DNA of 64,000 bases. Source: Salipiger marinus (lineage in GTDB: Bacteria > Pseudomonadota > Alphaproteobacteria > Rhodobacterales > Rhodobacteraceae). The stretch's first letter is position 1, and each line of letters begins with the position of its first letter. The notes below the pieces were generated by a model. The model ran no database searches. It worked only from the letters and a program-made list of their open reading frames with translations, and was not told the origin of the DNA. This document shows, piece after piece, positions 28,485 through 36,796 of this stretch. The stretch spans positions 46,977 through 110,976 of the forward strand of contig NZ_FNEJ01000017.1 in the NCBI RefSeq assembly GCF_900100085.1. The letters are read 5' to 3'. Both the position numbers and the translations under genes were made by a program.

Positions 28485-29987
28485 ATGAGCCTGCTTGAAA
28501 TGCGCGGGATCGAAAAACGGTTCGGGGATGTCCGCGCGCTGGCGGATGTCGATTTCGAGCTGGAGGCCGGAGAGATTCACGCGCTGCTTGGCGTGAACGG
28601 GGCGGGCAAGTCGACGCTCATCAAGATCCTGTCGGGCGTCTATTCCAAGGACCGCGGCAGCATCCGCATCGCCGGGGACGAGATCGCGCTTGGCGCGCCG
28701 CGCGCCGCCATCGAGGCGGGCATCGCGGTGGTGCAGCAGCATCCCGAACTGGTGGGCGACCTGACCGGCGCCGAGAACATCTTTCTGGGGCAGGAACATG
28801 CGCGGGCCGGGCTGTTTTCGCCGGTCAACGCGCGCGACATCCGCAGCCGCGCCGCCCGGCTGCTGGACCGCTTTCCCATCGACATCGATCTGGACCGCAG
28901 GGTGGAGGACATGCCCGCCGTCGACCGCGAGATCGTGGCGATCCTGCATGCACTGCGGCTGGACAGCGCGCGCATCCTCATTCTGGACGAACCCACCTCC
29001 ACGCTCACCGAACGCGAGAAGGAGTCGCTGTTCGGAATGATGCGCACGCTCAGGGCGCAGGGTCTGGCCATCATCTACATCACCCATCACCTTGACGAGG
29101 TGTTCGAGATCGCCGACCGCTTCACCGTGTTCCGGGGCGGGCGCCGGGTGGCGATGCATGGCGTGGCCGAGGCGCGGCAGGCGGCCATTTCCATTCCCAA
29201 CCTGATGCTCGACAGCGTGGCGGGCGAGGTGTTCCCGCCCCGCCCCACCCATGCTGCGGGCGACATCGTGTTCGAGGCGCGCGGTCTGACCCGGCAGGGC
29301 GATTTTCAGGACGTGTCCTTCGCCGCGCGGCGGGGCGAGATTCTGGGCATCTTCGGGCTGGTCGGCTCGGGGCTGGACGAGCTGTCCAAGGCGCTGTTCG
29401 GCGCGCTGCGTCCCGACAGCGGCAGCCTGCATCTGCACGGGCAGCAGGTCGCGTTCCGCAGCCCGGCGCAGGCGCTGAAGGCCGGGGTGTTCCTCGTGCC
29501 CGGCGACCGCCGCACCGAGGGCCTGTCCATGCAGGAAAACGTGATCTTCAACACCACGCTCGCCAATCTGGGCCGCGCTTCGCTGGGGGGCTTCCTGCGT
29601 TTCGGGCGCAACCGCCGGGACGCGGCGGCGCTGGCCGCGCGGGTCGACCTGCAGCCGCGCAAGCTCGACCGGCCCCTGCGCGGCTATTCGGGCGGCAACC
29701 AGCAGAAGGTGGTGATCGCCAAGGGGCTTTACCGCGAGGCCGATGTCTACATCTTCGTGGAACCGACCGTGGGGGTCGATATCGGCGCCCGCGCCAAGAT
29801 CTATGCGCTGATGCGCGAGCTGTCCGAAAAGGCCGCCGTGATCGTCATGTCCTCGGACTGTAACGAGGTGTTCGGCATCGCCGACCGCACCGTCGCGCTG
29901 TACAAGGGCGCGCCGATCGGGGTGCCGTCGCGCGACACCACCCGCGACCACCTGCTGCACGCCGGCATCATGGGAGAGGCCGTCTGA
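28485..29987 (+). CDS. Sugar ABC importer ATPase (two domains, divergent motifs)
   Basis: 500 residues, RbsA-like. Domain 1 has a strong Walker A GVNGAGKS at 36-43 and Walker B LILDEPTSTL, but its signature is degraded (MPAVDREIVAILHAL instead of LSxGQxQ). Domain 2 has a weakened Walker A (GLVGSGLDEL) and an intact SGGNQQK signature. Its Walker B reads YIFVEPTVGVD, with Val in place of the Asp before the catalytic Glu. Composite sites formed between domains would thus combine intact parts. It follows the binding-protein hairpin, and its stop overlaps the next permease by one base. Confidence 0.86.
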   Translation: MSLLEMRGIEKRFGDVRALADVDFELEAGEIHALLGVNGAGKSTLIKILSGVYSKDRGSIRIAGDEIALGAPRAAIEAGIAVVQQHPELVGDLTGAENIFLGQEHARAGLFSPVNARDIRSRAARLLDRFPIDIDLDRRVEDMPAVDREIVAILHALRLDSARILILDEPTSTLTEREKESLFGMMRTLRAQGLAIIYITHHLDEVFEIADRFTVFRGGRRVAMHGVAEARQAAISIPNLMLDSVAGEVFPPRPTHAAGDIVFEARGLTRQGDFQDVSFAARRGEILGIFGLVGSGLDELSKALFGALRPDSGSLHLHGQQVAFRSPAQALKAGVFLVPGDRRTEGLSMQENVIFNTTLANLGRASLGGFLRFGRNRRDAAALAARVDLQPRKLDRPLRGYSGGNQQKVVIAKGLYREADVYIFVEPTVGVDIGARAKIYALMRELSEKAAVIVMSSDCNEVFGIADRTVALYKGAPIGVPSRDTTRDHLLHAGIMGEAV

Positions 29988-30961
29988 TGACCCGCACCAC
30001 GCTTTTTATCCGCATTCTGGCCTTTGCCGCCATCGTCGCCGTCATCGCCGGGCTGTTCTGGCTGCAGAACCCCGCCTTCCTGTCCACGGGCAACATCCGC
30101 GCGCTGATGCGGCACATGTCGGTCAACGGCGTTGCAGCGCTTGGCCTGACCTTCGTCATCGTCGTGCGCCATTTCGACCTGAGCTTCCCCGGCGTCGCCT
30201 CTCTGGGCGCGATGACCATGGGCTGGCTCATCGCCATCGGGCAGCCGCTGTCGCTGGCCATCGGCGGCGGGCTGGCGGTGGGGCTGCTCATCGGCATCTT
30301 CAACGGCATCGCCATCGCCCGGTTCAAGCTGCCCGACATCGTCACCACCATCGCCACCGGCGGGCTGGCCATCGGCTTCAGCTATTTCTATTCCAACGGC
30401 ACCTCGATCAGCCGCAACTTCTTCATGTCCGGCCTGCTCGACATCAATGACGGGCGCTTTCTGGGGCTGGACCGGCCTTTCGCCATCCTGCTGGGCGCGG
30501 CGCTGGTTGGGCTGCTGATCCTCAACGCCTCGCGCTTTGGCCGGGCCTTCTATGCCACCGGCGAAAACCGCACCGCGGCATGGTATTCCGGCGTGCCGGT
30601 CAGTGCCATCGTCATCGCGGCCTTCGCGCTCTGCGGGCTTTGCGCCTGCCTGTCCATCGTGCTGCTGGTGGCCTCCTCGGGGGCGGCCAACGTGTCGGCG
30701 GGCACGCAGCTGCTGATGCCCGCCTTTGCCGCCGTCTATCTGGGGGCAGCCCTGTTCGGGCGGCCCTCGGTGCTGGCGACGCTGGCGGGCACCATGCTTA
30801 TGTCGCTGATGCTCAACGGTTTCACGCTGCTGGCTATCCCCTACTACTACTCCGATGCCATCGTCAGCACCGTGCTGATCCTTGCCATCACCTGCTTTGA
30901 TCCGCGCATCTCCGGCGCGCTGCGCCGCCTTCTCCCCACCCGCAAGGAGACCCCGGCATGA
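29987..30961 (+). CDS. Sugar ABC importer permease 1
   Basis: 324 residues, ribose-type permease family with about 9-10 hydrophobic helices. It includes the NGVAALGLTFVIVVRHFDLS block corresponding to the IDLSVG region of relatives. It overlaps the ATPase stop by one base and the second permease by four bases, so all are translationally coupled. It forms half of the sugar channel. Confidence 0.87.
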   Translation: MTRTTLFIRILAFAAIVAVIAGLFWLQNPAFLSTGNIRALMRHMSVNGVAALGLTFVIVVRHFDLSFPGVASLGAMTMGWLIAIGQPLSLAIGGGLAVGLLIGIFNGIAIARFKLPDIVTTIATGGLAIGFSYFYSNGTSISRNFFMSGLLDINDGRFLGLDRPFAILLGAALVGLLILNASRFGRAFYATGENRTAAWYSGVPVSAIVIAAFALCGLCACLSIVLLVASSGAANVSAGTQLLMPAFAAVYLGAALFGRPSVLATLAGTMLMSLMLNGFTLLAIPYYYSDAIVSTVLILAITCFDPRISGALRRLLPTRKETPA

Positions 30962-31989
30962 CCGACATGACCCAGCACTCCGCCAGCGCGCGTGTCACCG
31001 CAGCTGGCACCCGCCGCATCGTCACCCCGGGAACGCTGCTCATGAAATACGGCTTTTTCCTGCTGGTTCTCGCGGTCTTCGTGATCTTCGCGGCGCTGCG
31101 CCCGACCTTCATCGCGCCCGGCAACATCCATGGCATGCTGATGTCCGCCTCCATCGCGGCGCTGATGTTTCTGGGCCTGACATGGCTGATCGCGGCGGGC
31201 GAAATCGACGTGTCCTTCATGTCGGTCGCGGCACTGGCGAACATGACCGTGGCGGGGCTGGTCGCGGGCGGGGCGGGATGGCCCATGGCAGCCCTTAGCG
31301 GGCTGGGCATGGGCATCGTCTTTGGCCTGCTCAACGCCACGCTGGTGGCAGGGCTACGCCTGCCCGCGCTGGTCATCACCATCGCCTCCGGCGCGCTGGC
31401 CGCCTCCATCGCGGCGGCGATCGGGCGGGGCACCTCCATCGCGCTCTCCTCCACCGGCTTTGTGGGCGGGCTTCTGGACATGCGGCTTGGCGCGCTGCCG
31501 GTGCTGGCGCTGATCGTGGCCGCCCTTTATGCGCTGGCATGGGGGCTGCAGGAAAAGCTGACCTTCGGGCGCTATGTCTATGCGATGGAACAGAACCGCG
31601 CCGCGGTCGAAGAGGCGGGCGTGCCGGTGAACCGGCTGCTGTTCATGCTTTATGTGCTGTCCGGCGTGGTCTCCGCTCTGGCGGGGGTGCTGCTGGCGGC
31701 GGAACTGTCCTCGGGGCAGCCTTATCTTGGCACCTCCTATTTCCTTGACGGGCTGACGGCGGTGCTTCTGGGCGGCATGGCGCTGAAATTCGGCAAGCCC
31801 AACGTGATCGGCACGCTTGCGGCGGTGCTGTTCCTGACCGGCCTGCTGAACGGCGCCGCCCTGCTGGGCTGGACCGACAGCCAGCGCCAGATCGTGCGCG
31901 GCGCGCTGCTGCTCGTCGGCGTGGGACTTGTCGTCTTTGCCCGCAGCCGCACCCATAAACGCAAGACCGCCCGACCGGAGACCGCATGA
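30958..31989 (+). CDS. Sugar ABC importer permease 2
   Basis: 343 residues of the ribose-type permease family, with a longer hydrophilic N-terminus (about 30 residues). The conserved blocks are LTWLIAAGEIDVSFMSVAAL and VLLGGMALKFGKPNVIG. ATGA overlaps occur at both ends, linking it to permease 1 and to the aldo/keto reductase. The enzyme genes are therefore co-expressed with the importer. Confidence 0.87.
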   Translation: MTDMTQHSASARVTAAGTRRIVTPGTLLMKYGFFLLVLAVFVIFAALRPTFIAPGNIHGMLMSASIAALMFLGLTWLIAAGEIDVSFMSVAALANMTVAGLVAGGAGWPMAALSGLGMGIVFGLLNATLVAGLRLPALVITIASGALAASIAAAIGRGTSIALSSTGFVGGLLDMRLGALPVLALIVAALYALAWGLQEKLTFGRYVYAMEQNRAAVEEAGVPVNRLLFMLYVLSGVVSALAGVLLAAELSSGQPYLGTSYFLDGLTAVLLGGMALKFGKPNVIGTLAAVLFLTGLLNGAALLGWTDSQRQIVRGALLLVGVGLVVFARSRTHKRKTARPETA

Positions 31990-33023
31990 CCCTGACCGCC
32001 ACCACCCCCCGCCAGCTGGCCCAGACCGGCCTGAGCGTGACCGCCCTTGGCCTTGGATCCGCGCCCTTGGGTGGGCTTTACGCCGATGTTCCGCGCGCCG
32101 ACGCGCTGGCCACGCTGCAGCGCGCATGGGATCTGGGCATCCGCTATTTCGACACGGCGCCCATGTATGGCCTGACCCGCGCCGAACATCTGGTAGGCCA
32201 TGTGCTGCGCGAAAGCGATGACAGCTACGTGCTGTCGACCAAGGTGGGCCGCCTGATGACCACCGCGCGGGCCGGGCGCGACCTGCCGCCCGAGCCGCCC
32301 AAGAACCCGCTGGATCCGGGATTTCACAACGCCCTGCCCTTCCGCGAGGTGTTCGATTACAGCTATGATGCCATCATGCGCAGCTATGACGACAGCCAGC
32401 AGCGGCTTGGCCTGCGGCGCATCGATCTGCTTTACGTGCATGACATCGGCCCGGTCACCCATGGCGACGCCCATGCCCATCACTGGCAGGCGCTGACCAG
32501 GGGCGGCGGCTTCCGCGCCCTGCAGGAGCTGAAAGCGGCGGGCGACATCAAGGGGTTTGGCCTTGGCGTCAACGAATGGGAAGTGATCCGCGACGCGCTG
32601 GAGGAGACCGATCTGGACTGCTGCATGCTGGCCGGGCGCTATTCCCTGCTCGACCGCGACGCCGAGGACACCTTTCTGCCGCTGGCGGCGCAGCGCGGCG
32701 TGGCGCTGGCGCTTGGCGGGGTCTACAATTCCGGGATTCTGGCGGCGCCCAAAGGCGGGCGGCGCAAGTTCAATTACGCCGACGCCCCGGCAGAGATCGT
32801 GGCGAAGGTCGAGGCGCTGCGGTCGGTCTGCGACGATCACGGCGTGCCGCTGGCCGCCGCCGCGATCCGCTTTCCCATGCGCCACCCCGCCGTCACCTGC
32901 GTGGTGATCGGCGCCAAGACCCCCGACCAGCTGCAGCAGAATGTCGACTGGTTCGGCACTGACCTGCCTGACAGCCTGTGGTCCGATCTGGACCACGCCC
33001 TTTCCTCCTCCCAAACCGTCTGA
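31986..33023 (+). CDS. Aldo/keto reductase, L-fucose/D-threo-aldose 1-dehydrogenase type
   Basis: 345 residues with AKR tetrad Asp56, Tyr61, Lys86 and His152 (YFDTAPMYG, LSTKVGR, LLYVHDIG). The long insertion after Lys86 and the downstream motif CMLAGRYSLLD are typical of the group containing D-threo-aldose 1-dehydrogenase, L-fucose dehydrogenase and pyridoxal dehydrogenase. Next to a FucU mutarotase and a fuconolactonase-like hydrolase, the likely job is NAD(P)-dependent oxidation of L-fucose or L-galactose/D-arabinose to the lactone. It overlaps the permease by ATGA and precedes FucU by 7 bases. Confidence 0.85.
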   Translation: MTLTATTPRQLAQTGLSVTALGLGSAPLGGLYADVPRADALATLQRAWDLGIRYFDTAPMYGLTRAEHLVGHVLRESDDSYVLSTKVGRLMTTARAGRDLPPEPPKNPLDPGFHNALPFREVFDYSYDAIMRSYDDSQQRLGLRRIDLLYVHDIGPVTHGDAHAHHWQALTRGGGFRALQELKAAGDIKGFGLGVNEWEVIRDALEETDLDCCMLAGRYSLLDRDAEDTFLPLAAQRGVALALGGVYNSGILAAPKGGRRKFNYADAPAEIVAKVEALRSVCDDHGVPLAAAAIRFPMRHPAVTCVVIGAKTPDQLQQNVDWFGTDLPDSLWSDLDHALSSSQTV

Positions 33024-33030
33024 GGTTCCC

Positions 33031-33453
33031 ATGCTGAAATCCATCGACCCGCTGCTGACCGGCGGGCTTCTGGCCATCCTGCGTGACATGGGCCATGGCG
33101 ACGAGATCGTGCTGACCGACGCCAATTTCCCTGCCGCGACCGTGGCGCAGCGTCTTGTGCGCCTGCCCGGCATCGGTGCCGACCGCGCCGCCGAAGCGAT
33201 CCTGTCGCTGCTGCCGCTCGATGATTTTGTCGACCAGCCCGCCGCCGCCATGGCCAGCCCCGATGGCCGCCCCGAGATCTATGACGATTTCGACCGGGTG
33301 CTGGCGGCGGCCCATGGCGCGCCGGTGTCGATGCAGGAGATCGACCGCTTCGCCTTTTACGACCGCGCCAAGACGGCCTATGCCGTGGTGGCCACCGGCG
33401 AGCGGAGGCTTTACGCCAACCTCATCCTGAAAAAGGGCGTGATCCGCACATGA
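33031..33453 (+). CDS. fucU: L-fucose mutarotase, RbsD/FucU family
   Basis: 140 residues from the ATG at 33031. The RbsD/FucU pattern is clear: LLAILRDMGHGDEIVLTDANFP contains the catalytic His22 and Asp30, and the end YANLILKKGVI matches the family C-terminus (YGNIILKKGV). It interconverts alpha and beta anomers so that the dehydrogenase receives the right form. It is sandwiched between the fucose-dehydrogenase-like AKR and the lactonase, overlapping the latter by ATGA, which strongly supports a fucose-type pathway. Confidence 0.9.
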   Translation: MLKSIDPLLTGGLLAILRDMGHGDEIVLTDANFPAATVAQRLVRLPGIGADRAAEAILSLLPLDDFVDQPAAAMASPDGRPEIYDDFDRVLAAAHGAPVSMQEIDRFAFYDRAKTAYAVVATGERRLYANLILKKGVIRT

Positions 33454-34280
33454 TCGACGCACATCAGCATTTCTGGCGGGTGGAGCGCGGCGATTACGGC
33501 TGGCTGACTCCAGACCTCGGCGATCTTTACCGCGATTTCACCCCCGAGGATCTGGCGCCGCTGAACGCCGCCTCCGGCATCACGCGGACAATTCTGGTGC
33601 AGGCCGCCGAGACCGAGGCCGAGACCGACTTTCTGCTCGATCTCGCGGCGCGGACCGGGTTTGTCGCGGGCGTGGTCGGCTGGCTTGACATGACGGCGCC
33701 GGATTTTGCCGCGCGGCTGGATCATTACGCCGCTCAGCCGAAATGGCTGGGCCTGCGCCCGATGCTGCAGGATCACGAGCCCGCGCTGATCGAAACCCCC
33801 GCCTTCCACTCGGCCCTGGCCGAGGTGGCGCGGCGCGACGTGCCCTTCGACATCCTGACCTTCCCGCGCCACCTGCCCGCGATGAGCGCCGCGCTGAACG
33901 CCGCCCCCGGCCTGCGCGGCGTGGTGGATCACCTGTCCAAACCCGACATGACCGCGGCGGGGCTGGGTCAGTGGGGGCAGGACATGGCTCAGCTTGCCGC
34001 CCATCCCCGGCTGATGTGCAAGATCTCCGGCATGGTGACCGAGGCGGGCGCCGACTGGTCGCCAGAGCGCATCCGGCCCTTTGTCCGCCACGTGGCCGAG
34101 CAGTTCGGCCCGGACCGGCTGATCTTCGGCACCGACTGGCCGGTCTGCACGCTCGCCGCCAGCCACGCGCAGGTGGTCGATCTGGCCCGCAGCCTGCTGG
34201 GCGAGATCTACGGCCCCGAAGACCTGCACAAGATCTTCACCACCAACGCCGCGCGGTTCTACGGCCTGCCCGAAAGCTGA
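33450..34280 (+). CDS. Amidohydrolase, L-fuconolactonase-like
   Basis: 276 residues of the amidohydrolase_2 / COG3618 family. The N-terminal HxH metal pair is in DAHQHFW (His5, His7); further ligands are in VVDHLSKPD and the C-terminal IFGTDWPVC. This group includes L-fucono-1,5-lactonase and L-rhamnono-lactonase. It would hydrolyse the lactone made by the AKR. No dehydratase or aldolase for the next steps follows directly; 20 bases downstream an opposing GntR gene ends. Confidence 0.87.
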   Translation: MIDAHQHFWRVERGDYGWLTPDLGDLYRDFTPEDLAPLNAASGITRTILVQAAETEAETDFLLDLAARTGFVAGVVGWLDMTAPDFAARLDHYAAQPKWLGLRPMLQDHEPALIETPAFHSALAEVARRDVPFDILTFPRHLPAMSAALNAAPGLRGVVDHLSKPDMTAAGLGQWGQDMAQLAAHPRLMCKISGMVTEAGADWSPERIRPFVRHVAEQFGPDRLIFGTDWPVCTLAASHAQVVDLARSLLGEIYGPEDLHKIFTTNAARFYGLPES

Positions 34281-34300
34281 CACCCGGCCCTGACGGCCCC

Positions 34301-35023
34301 CTAGCCCGCCAGAACGCCGGTTTTCAGCCGGACGCCAAGGCGCTCCGCGGCGTGGAGGATATGGGCGCGCATCGCCGCGCGCGCGCCCTCGGCCTCGCCT
34401 GCGCTGACCCGTTCAAAGATCAGCCGGTGCTCCCTGATCGTCTGCGCCACAAGGTCGTCCGACGCATAGACGGCGGCGGTGTCGCGCGTGGTGCCTTTCA
34501 GCCGGAAGGAAATATAGGTCGAGATGCCCTTGAGGTAGTCATTGCCGGTGGCAGCAGCCAAGGCGCGGTGAAAGCGCGCGTCAGCCTCCAGCTTGGCCTC
34601 GTCGAAAAAATCGCTCTCGCTGAGGCAGGTCAGCGCCGCCTCCAGTTCTGACAGATCCTCCGGGCCGCGCCGCTGCGCCGCCAGACCGGCAATCTCGATC
34701 TCCAGCAGGCCTCGCAGTTCGAACAGATCGGCAAGGCTGTCGCTGCTGCCCAGACCGCTGCCGATGCGGAAGGTCAGGCGTTCGCTGAGCGGCAGCACCA
34801 TCGCGCCGCGCCCCTGACGGCTGTCCAGAATGCCCTCATACCGCAGCCGGGCGATCGCCTCGCGCATCACATTGCGGCTGACGCCAAAGCTTTTGGCAAG
34901 CTCGGTTTCCGTCGGCAGGATCTGCCCCTCGGCCAGCGCGCCCGAGGTGATCTGCTCCATGAGCAGATCGGCGATCCGGTCGGGCAGGCCCGCCGGGCGT
35001 TCCACGACAAAACTGCTGGCCAT
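34301..35023 (-). CDS. GntR-family regulator (FadR/FCD type)
   Basis: 240 residues from the ATG at 35023, with AGGGAG about 10 bases upstream; the open frame extends to 35089. The winged HTH is at about 15-80 (FGVSRNVMREAIARLRYEGIL) and the FCD ligand domain at about 95-220. It is divergent from an FAD-linked 2-hydroxyacid dehydrogenase, with a perfect FCD-type operator in the gap. By analogy to LldR/GlcC-type proteins it probably senses a hydroxyacid and controls that enzyme. Confidence 0.88.
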   Translation of the reverse strand: MASSFVVERPAGLPDRIADLLMEQITSGALAEGQILPTETELAKSFGVSRNVMREAIARLRYEGILDSRQGRGAMVLPLSERLTFRIGSGLGSSDSLADLFELRGLLEIEIAGLAAQRRGPEDLSELEAALTCLSESDFFDEAKLEADARFHRALAAATGNDYLKGISTYISFRLKGTTRDTAAVYASDDLVAQTIREHRLIFERVSAGEAEGARAAMRAHILHAAERLGVRLKTGVLAG

Positions 35024-35109
35024 CTGGCAGGTCTCCCTTGGTCCCTCTGCGCGCAGACCGCTCCTAGCAGAGAGGCGCGGCGGGTTCATGCTTTTTCTGG
35101 ATAATATGA

Positions 35110-35120
35110 TTGTTGGACAA
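35110..35120. promoter_or_regulatory. FCD-type GntR operator TTGTTGGACAA
   Basis: TTGTTGGACAA fits the FadR/FCD-subfamily operator consensus TNGTNNNACNA exactly and has perfect TTGT/ACAA arms. It lies in the A/T-rich gap between the divergent GntR gene (start 35023) and the FAD dehydrogenase gene (start 35166), placed to control both. Confidence 0.7.
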
Positions 35121-35165
35121 ATAGGATAATCTTGCTATTCCCTCTGCGAAATTGCGGAGGCAGAG

Positions 35166-36602
35166 ATGGACAGAGATCAACTCCTCGCCGAACTGGCGGC
35201 GCTGGTCGGGGCGCGCAACGTATTGGCGACGGCGGCCGATCTGGCGGGATATGTGCGCGACTGGTCGGGGGACAATCTTGCCGATCCGCTTTGCGTGGTG
35301 CGGCCCGGTTCGACGCAGGAAGTGGCGGCGGTGGTGCGGCTTGCCGCCCGCGCCGGGATTGGCCTTGTGCCGCAGGGCGGCAATACCGGGCTGGTGGCGG
35401 GCACCTGCCCGACGGGCGGGCGCGACATCCTGCTGAACATGGGCCGGATGCGGGCGATCCGCGCGCTTGACCCGCTGGACATGGTCCTGCAGGTCGAGGC
35501 GGGTGTCACGGTCGAAGAGGCGCAGCGCGCCGCCGAGGCGCAGAACCTGCTGTTTCCGCTGTCTTTCGGGGCGCAGGGCAGCGCGCAGATTGGCGGCGCC
35601 ATCGCGGTGAATGCGGGCGGGCTGAACGTGCTGCGCTACGGGATGATGCGCAATCTGGTGCTGGGTCTGGAGGTGGTGCTGCCCGATGGCACGGTGATCG
35701 ACATGCTGTCGGCGCTGAGCAAGGACAACCGGGGCCTTGCGCTGCATCAGCTGTTCATCGGCAGCGAAGGCGCGCTTGGTATCGTGACGGCGGCGAGCCT
35801 GCGCCTGTCGCCCCGCATCACCCGGCGGCAGACGGCGCTGCTGGCCTTTGCCGACCTGCAGGAGATCGTCAGCTTTGCCGCACGGGCCCGTGCCCATTGC
35901 AGCGACCTGCTGTCGGCCTTCGAATTCATGCCGGGGGCGGCCATCGACCTTGCCATCGACCATGTGCCCGGCCTGCAGGCGCCATTTGCCGACCGCGCCG
36001 CCTACTACGTGCTGCTGGAGGTGGCGGCCTCGGGCCCGGTGGATCTGGAGGCGCTGCTGATGGGCCTGCTGGAAGAGGCGCTGAGCGACGGGCCGGTTCT
36101 GGACGGGGTGGTCGCGACCAGCGACCGCCAGCGGCAGGATCTGTGGCTGCTGCGCGAGGCGATGGTGGAGGCGCAGGCGGCACGCGGCTGGCATCTGCGC
36201 ACCGATTTTTCCGTGCCGCTGTCGCGTGTTGCCCGACTGGTGGAGGCGCTGCAGGCCGTGGTGGCAGAGCATCTGCCCGGCTGGACCCCGCTGGCCTATG
36301 GCCACATGGGCGATGGCAACGTGCATTTCAACGTGCTGCCGCCCGCAGGCATCGCCAAGGCCGAGTTCTTTGCGCAGAGCGCCGCCGCACGGGCACGGAT
36401 GTATGAGGTGGTGCGCGCGCTCGACGGCTCGCTCAGCGCGGAACATGGCATCGGGCGCGAACGGCTGGCAGCACTTCATGCCGACCGCCCCGCGCCGCTG
36501 CTGGCGCTGGCGCAGGCGGTCAAGTCGCTGCTGGACCCTGACGGGCGGATGAATCCCGGCTGCCTGTTTCCGGCACCCCCCTCCGAAGACGGGCCGCGCT
36601 GA
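35166..36602 (+). CDS. FAD-linked D-2-hydroxyacid dehydrogenase (GlcD/D2HGDH-like)
   Basis: 478 residues. The N-terminal PCMH FAD domain contains PQGGNTGLVAG and the IGGAIAVNAGG segment. The C-terminal FAD-oxidase cap has YGHMGDGNVHFNV with metal/substrate histidines and ends with SAEHGIGRERL. This is the architecture of D-lactate, D-2-hydroxyglutarate and glycolate dehydrogenases, which oxidise D-2-hydroxyacids to 2-oxoacids and pass electrons to a carrier. GGAGG lies just before the ATG. It is divergent from the GntR regulator and precedes the tricarboxylate transporter, which may import its substrate or a precursor. Confidence 0.88.
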   Translation: MDRDQLLAELAALVGARNVLATAADLAGYVRDWSGDNLADPLCVVRPGSTQEVAAVVRLAARAGIGLVPQGGNTGLVAGTCPTGGRDILLNMGRMRAIRALDPLDMVLQVEAGVTVEEAQRAAEAQNLLFPLSFGAQGSAQIGGAIAVNAGGLNVLRYGMMRNLVLGLEVVLPDGTVIDMLSALSKDNRGLALHQLFIGSEGALGIVTAASLRLSPRITRRQTALLAFADLQEIVSFAARARAHCSDLLSAFEFMPGAAIDLAIDHVPGLQAPFADRAAYYVLLEVAASGPVDLEALLMGLLEEALSDGPVLDGVVATSDRQRQDLWLLREAMVEAQAARGWHLRTDFSVPLSRVARLVEALQAVVAEHLPGWTPLAYGHMGDGNVHFNVLPPAGIAKAEFFAQSAAARARMYEVVRALDGSLSAEHGIGRERLAALHADRPAPLLALAQAVKSLLDPDGRMNPGCLFPAPPSEDGPR

Positions 36603-36650
36603 CCGGACGCGGCGCCCTCCCGGACGGGGTGCGCTGGCGCAGGATTCGTC

Positions 36651-36670
36651 CATTTTGGCATTCCAAAATG
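36651..36670. promoter_or_regulatory. 20-bp palindrome upstream of tctC
   Basis: CATTTTGGCATTCCAAAATG has perfect 8-bp arms around CATT. A 17/20 match is present at 51269-51288 upstream of the enolase-family gene. It is 127 bases before tctC and reads like a regulator-binding palindrome. Confidence 0.55.
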
Positions 36671-36713
36671 CTATTAAAATTTTATCATGCTGTTTTTATG
36701 CAGTTATTATAAG

Positions 36714-36750
36714 TTGACCCACATCCAAATCCGAAAATATGGTATACAAA
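36714..36750 (+). promoter_or_regulatory. tctC promoter with overlapping GntR-like operator
   Basis: TTGACC at 36714-36719 and TATGGT at 36738-36743 form a -35/-10 pair with 18-base spacing in a sharply A/T-rich region. TGGTATACAAA at 36740-36750 overlaps the -10 box and resembles the TTGTATACAA-type operators of GntR/FCD proteins. The GntR gene at 39896, downstream of the transporter, is the natural candidate repressor. Confidence 0.6.
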
Positions 36751-36796
36751 ACCGGGCGGAGAGGCGCGCGGTGTCAAGCAAAGGGAGGAGAGCTTG

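Noticed and set aside
27273..29960. An 895-codon minus-strand open frame opposite the sugar-binding protein and ATPase genes
   Set aside because: Mirror-frame artefact of high-GC coding sequence; no recognisable domain, and the opposite strand carries clear ABC proteins.
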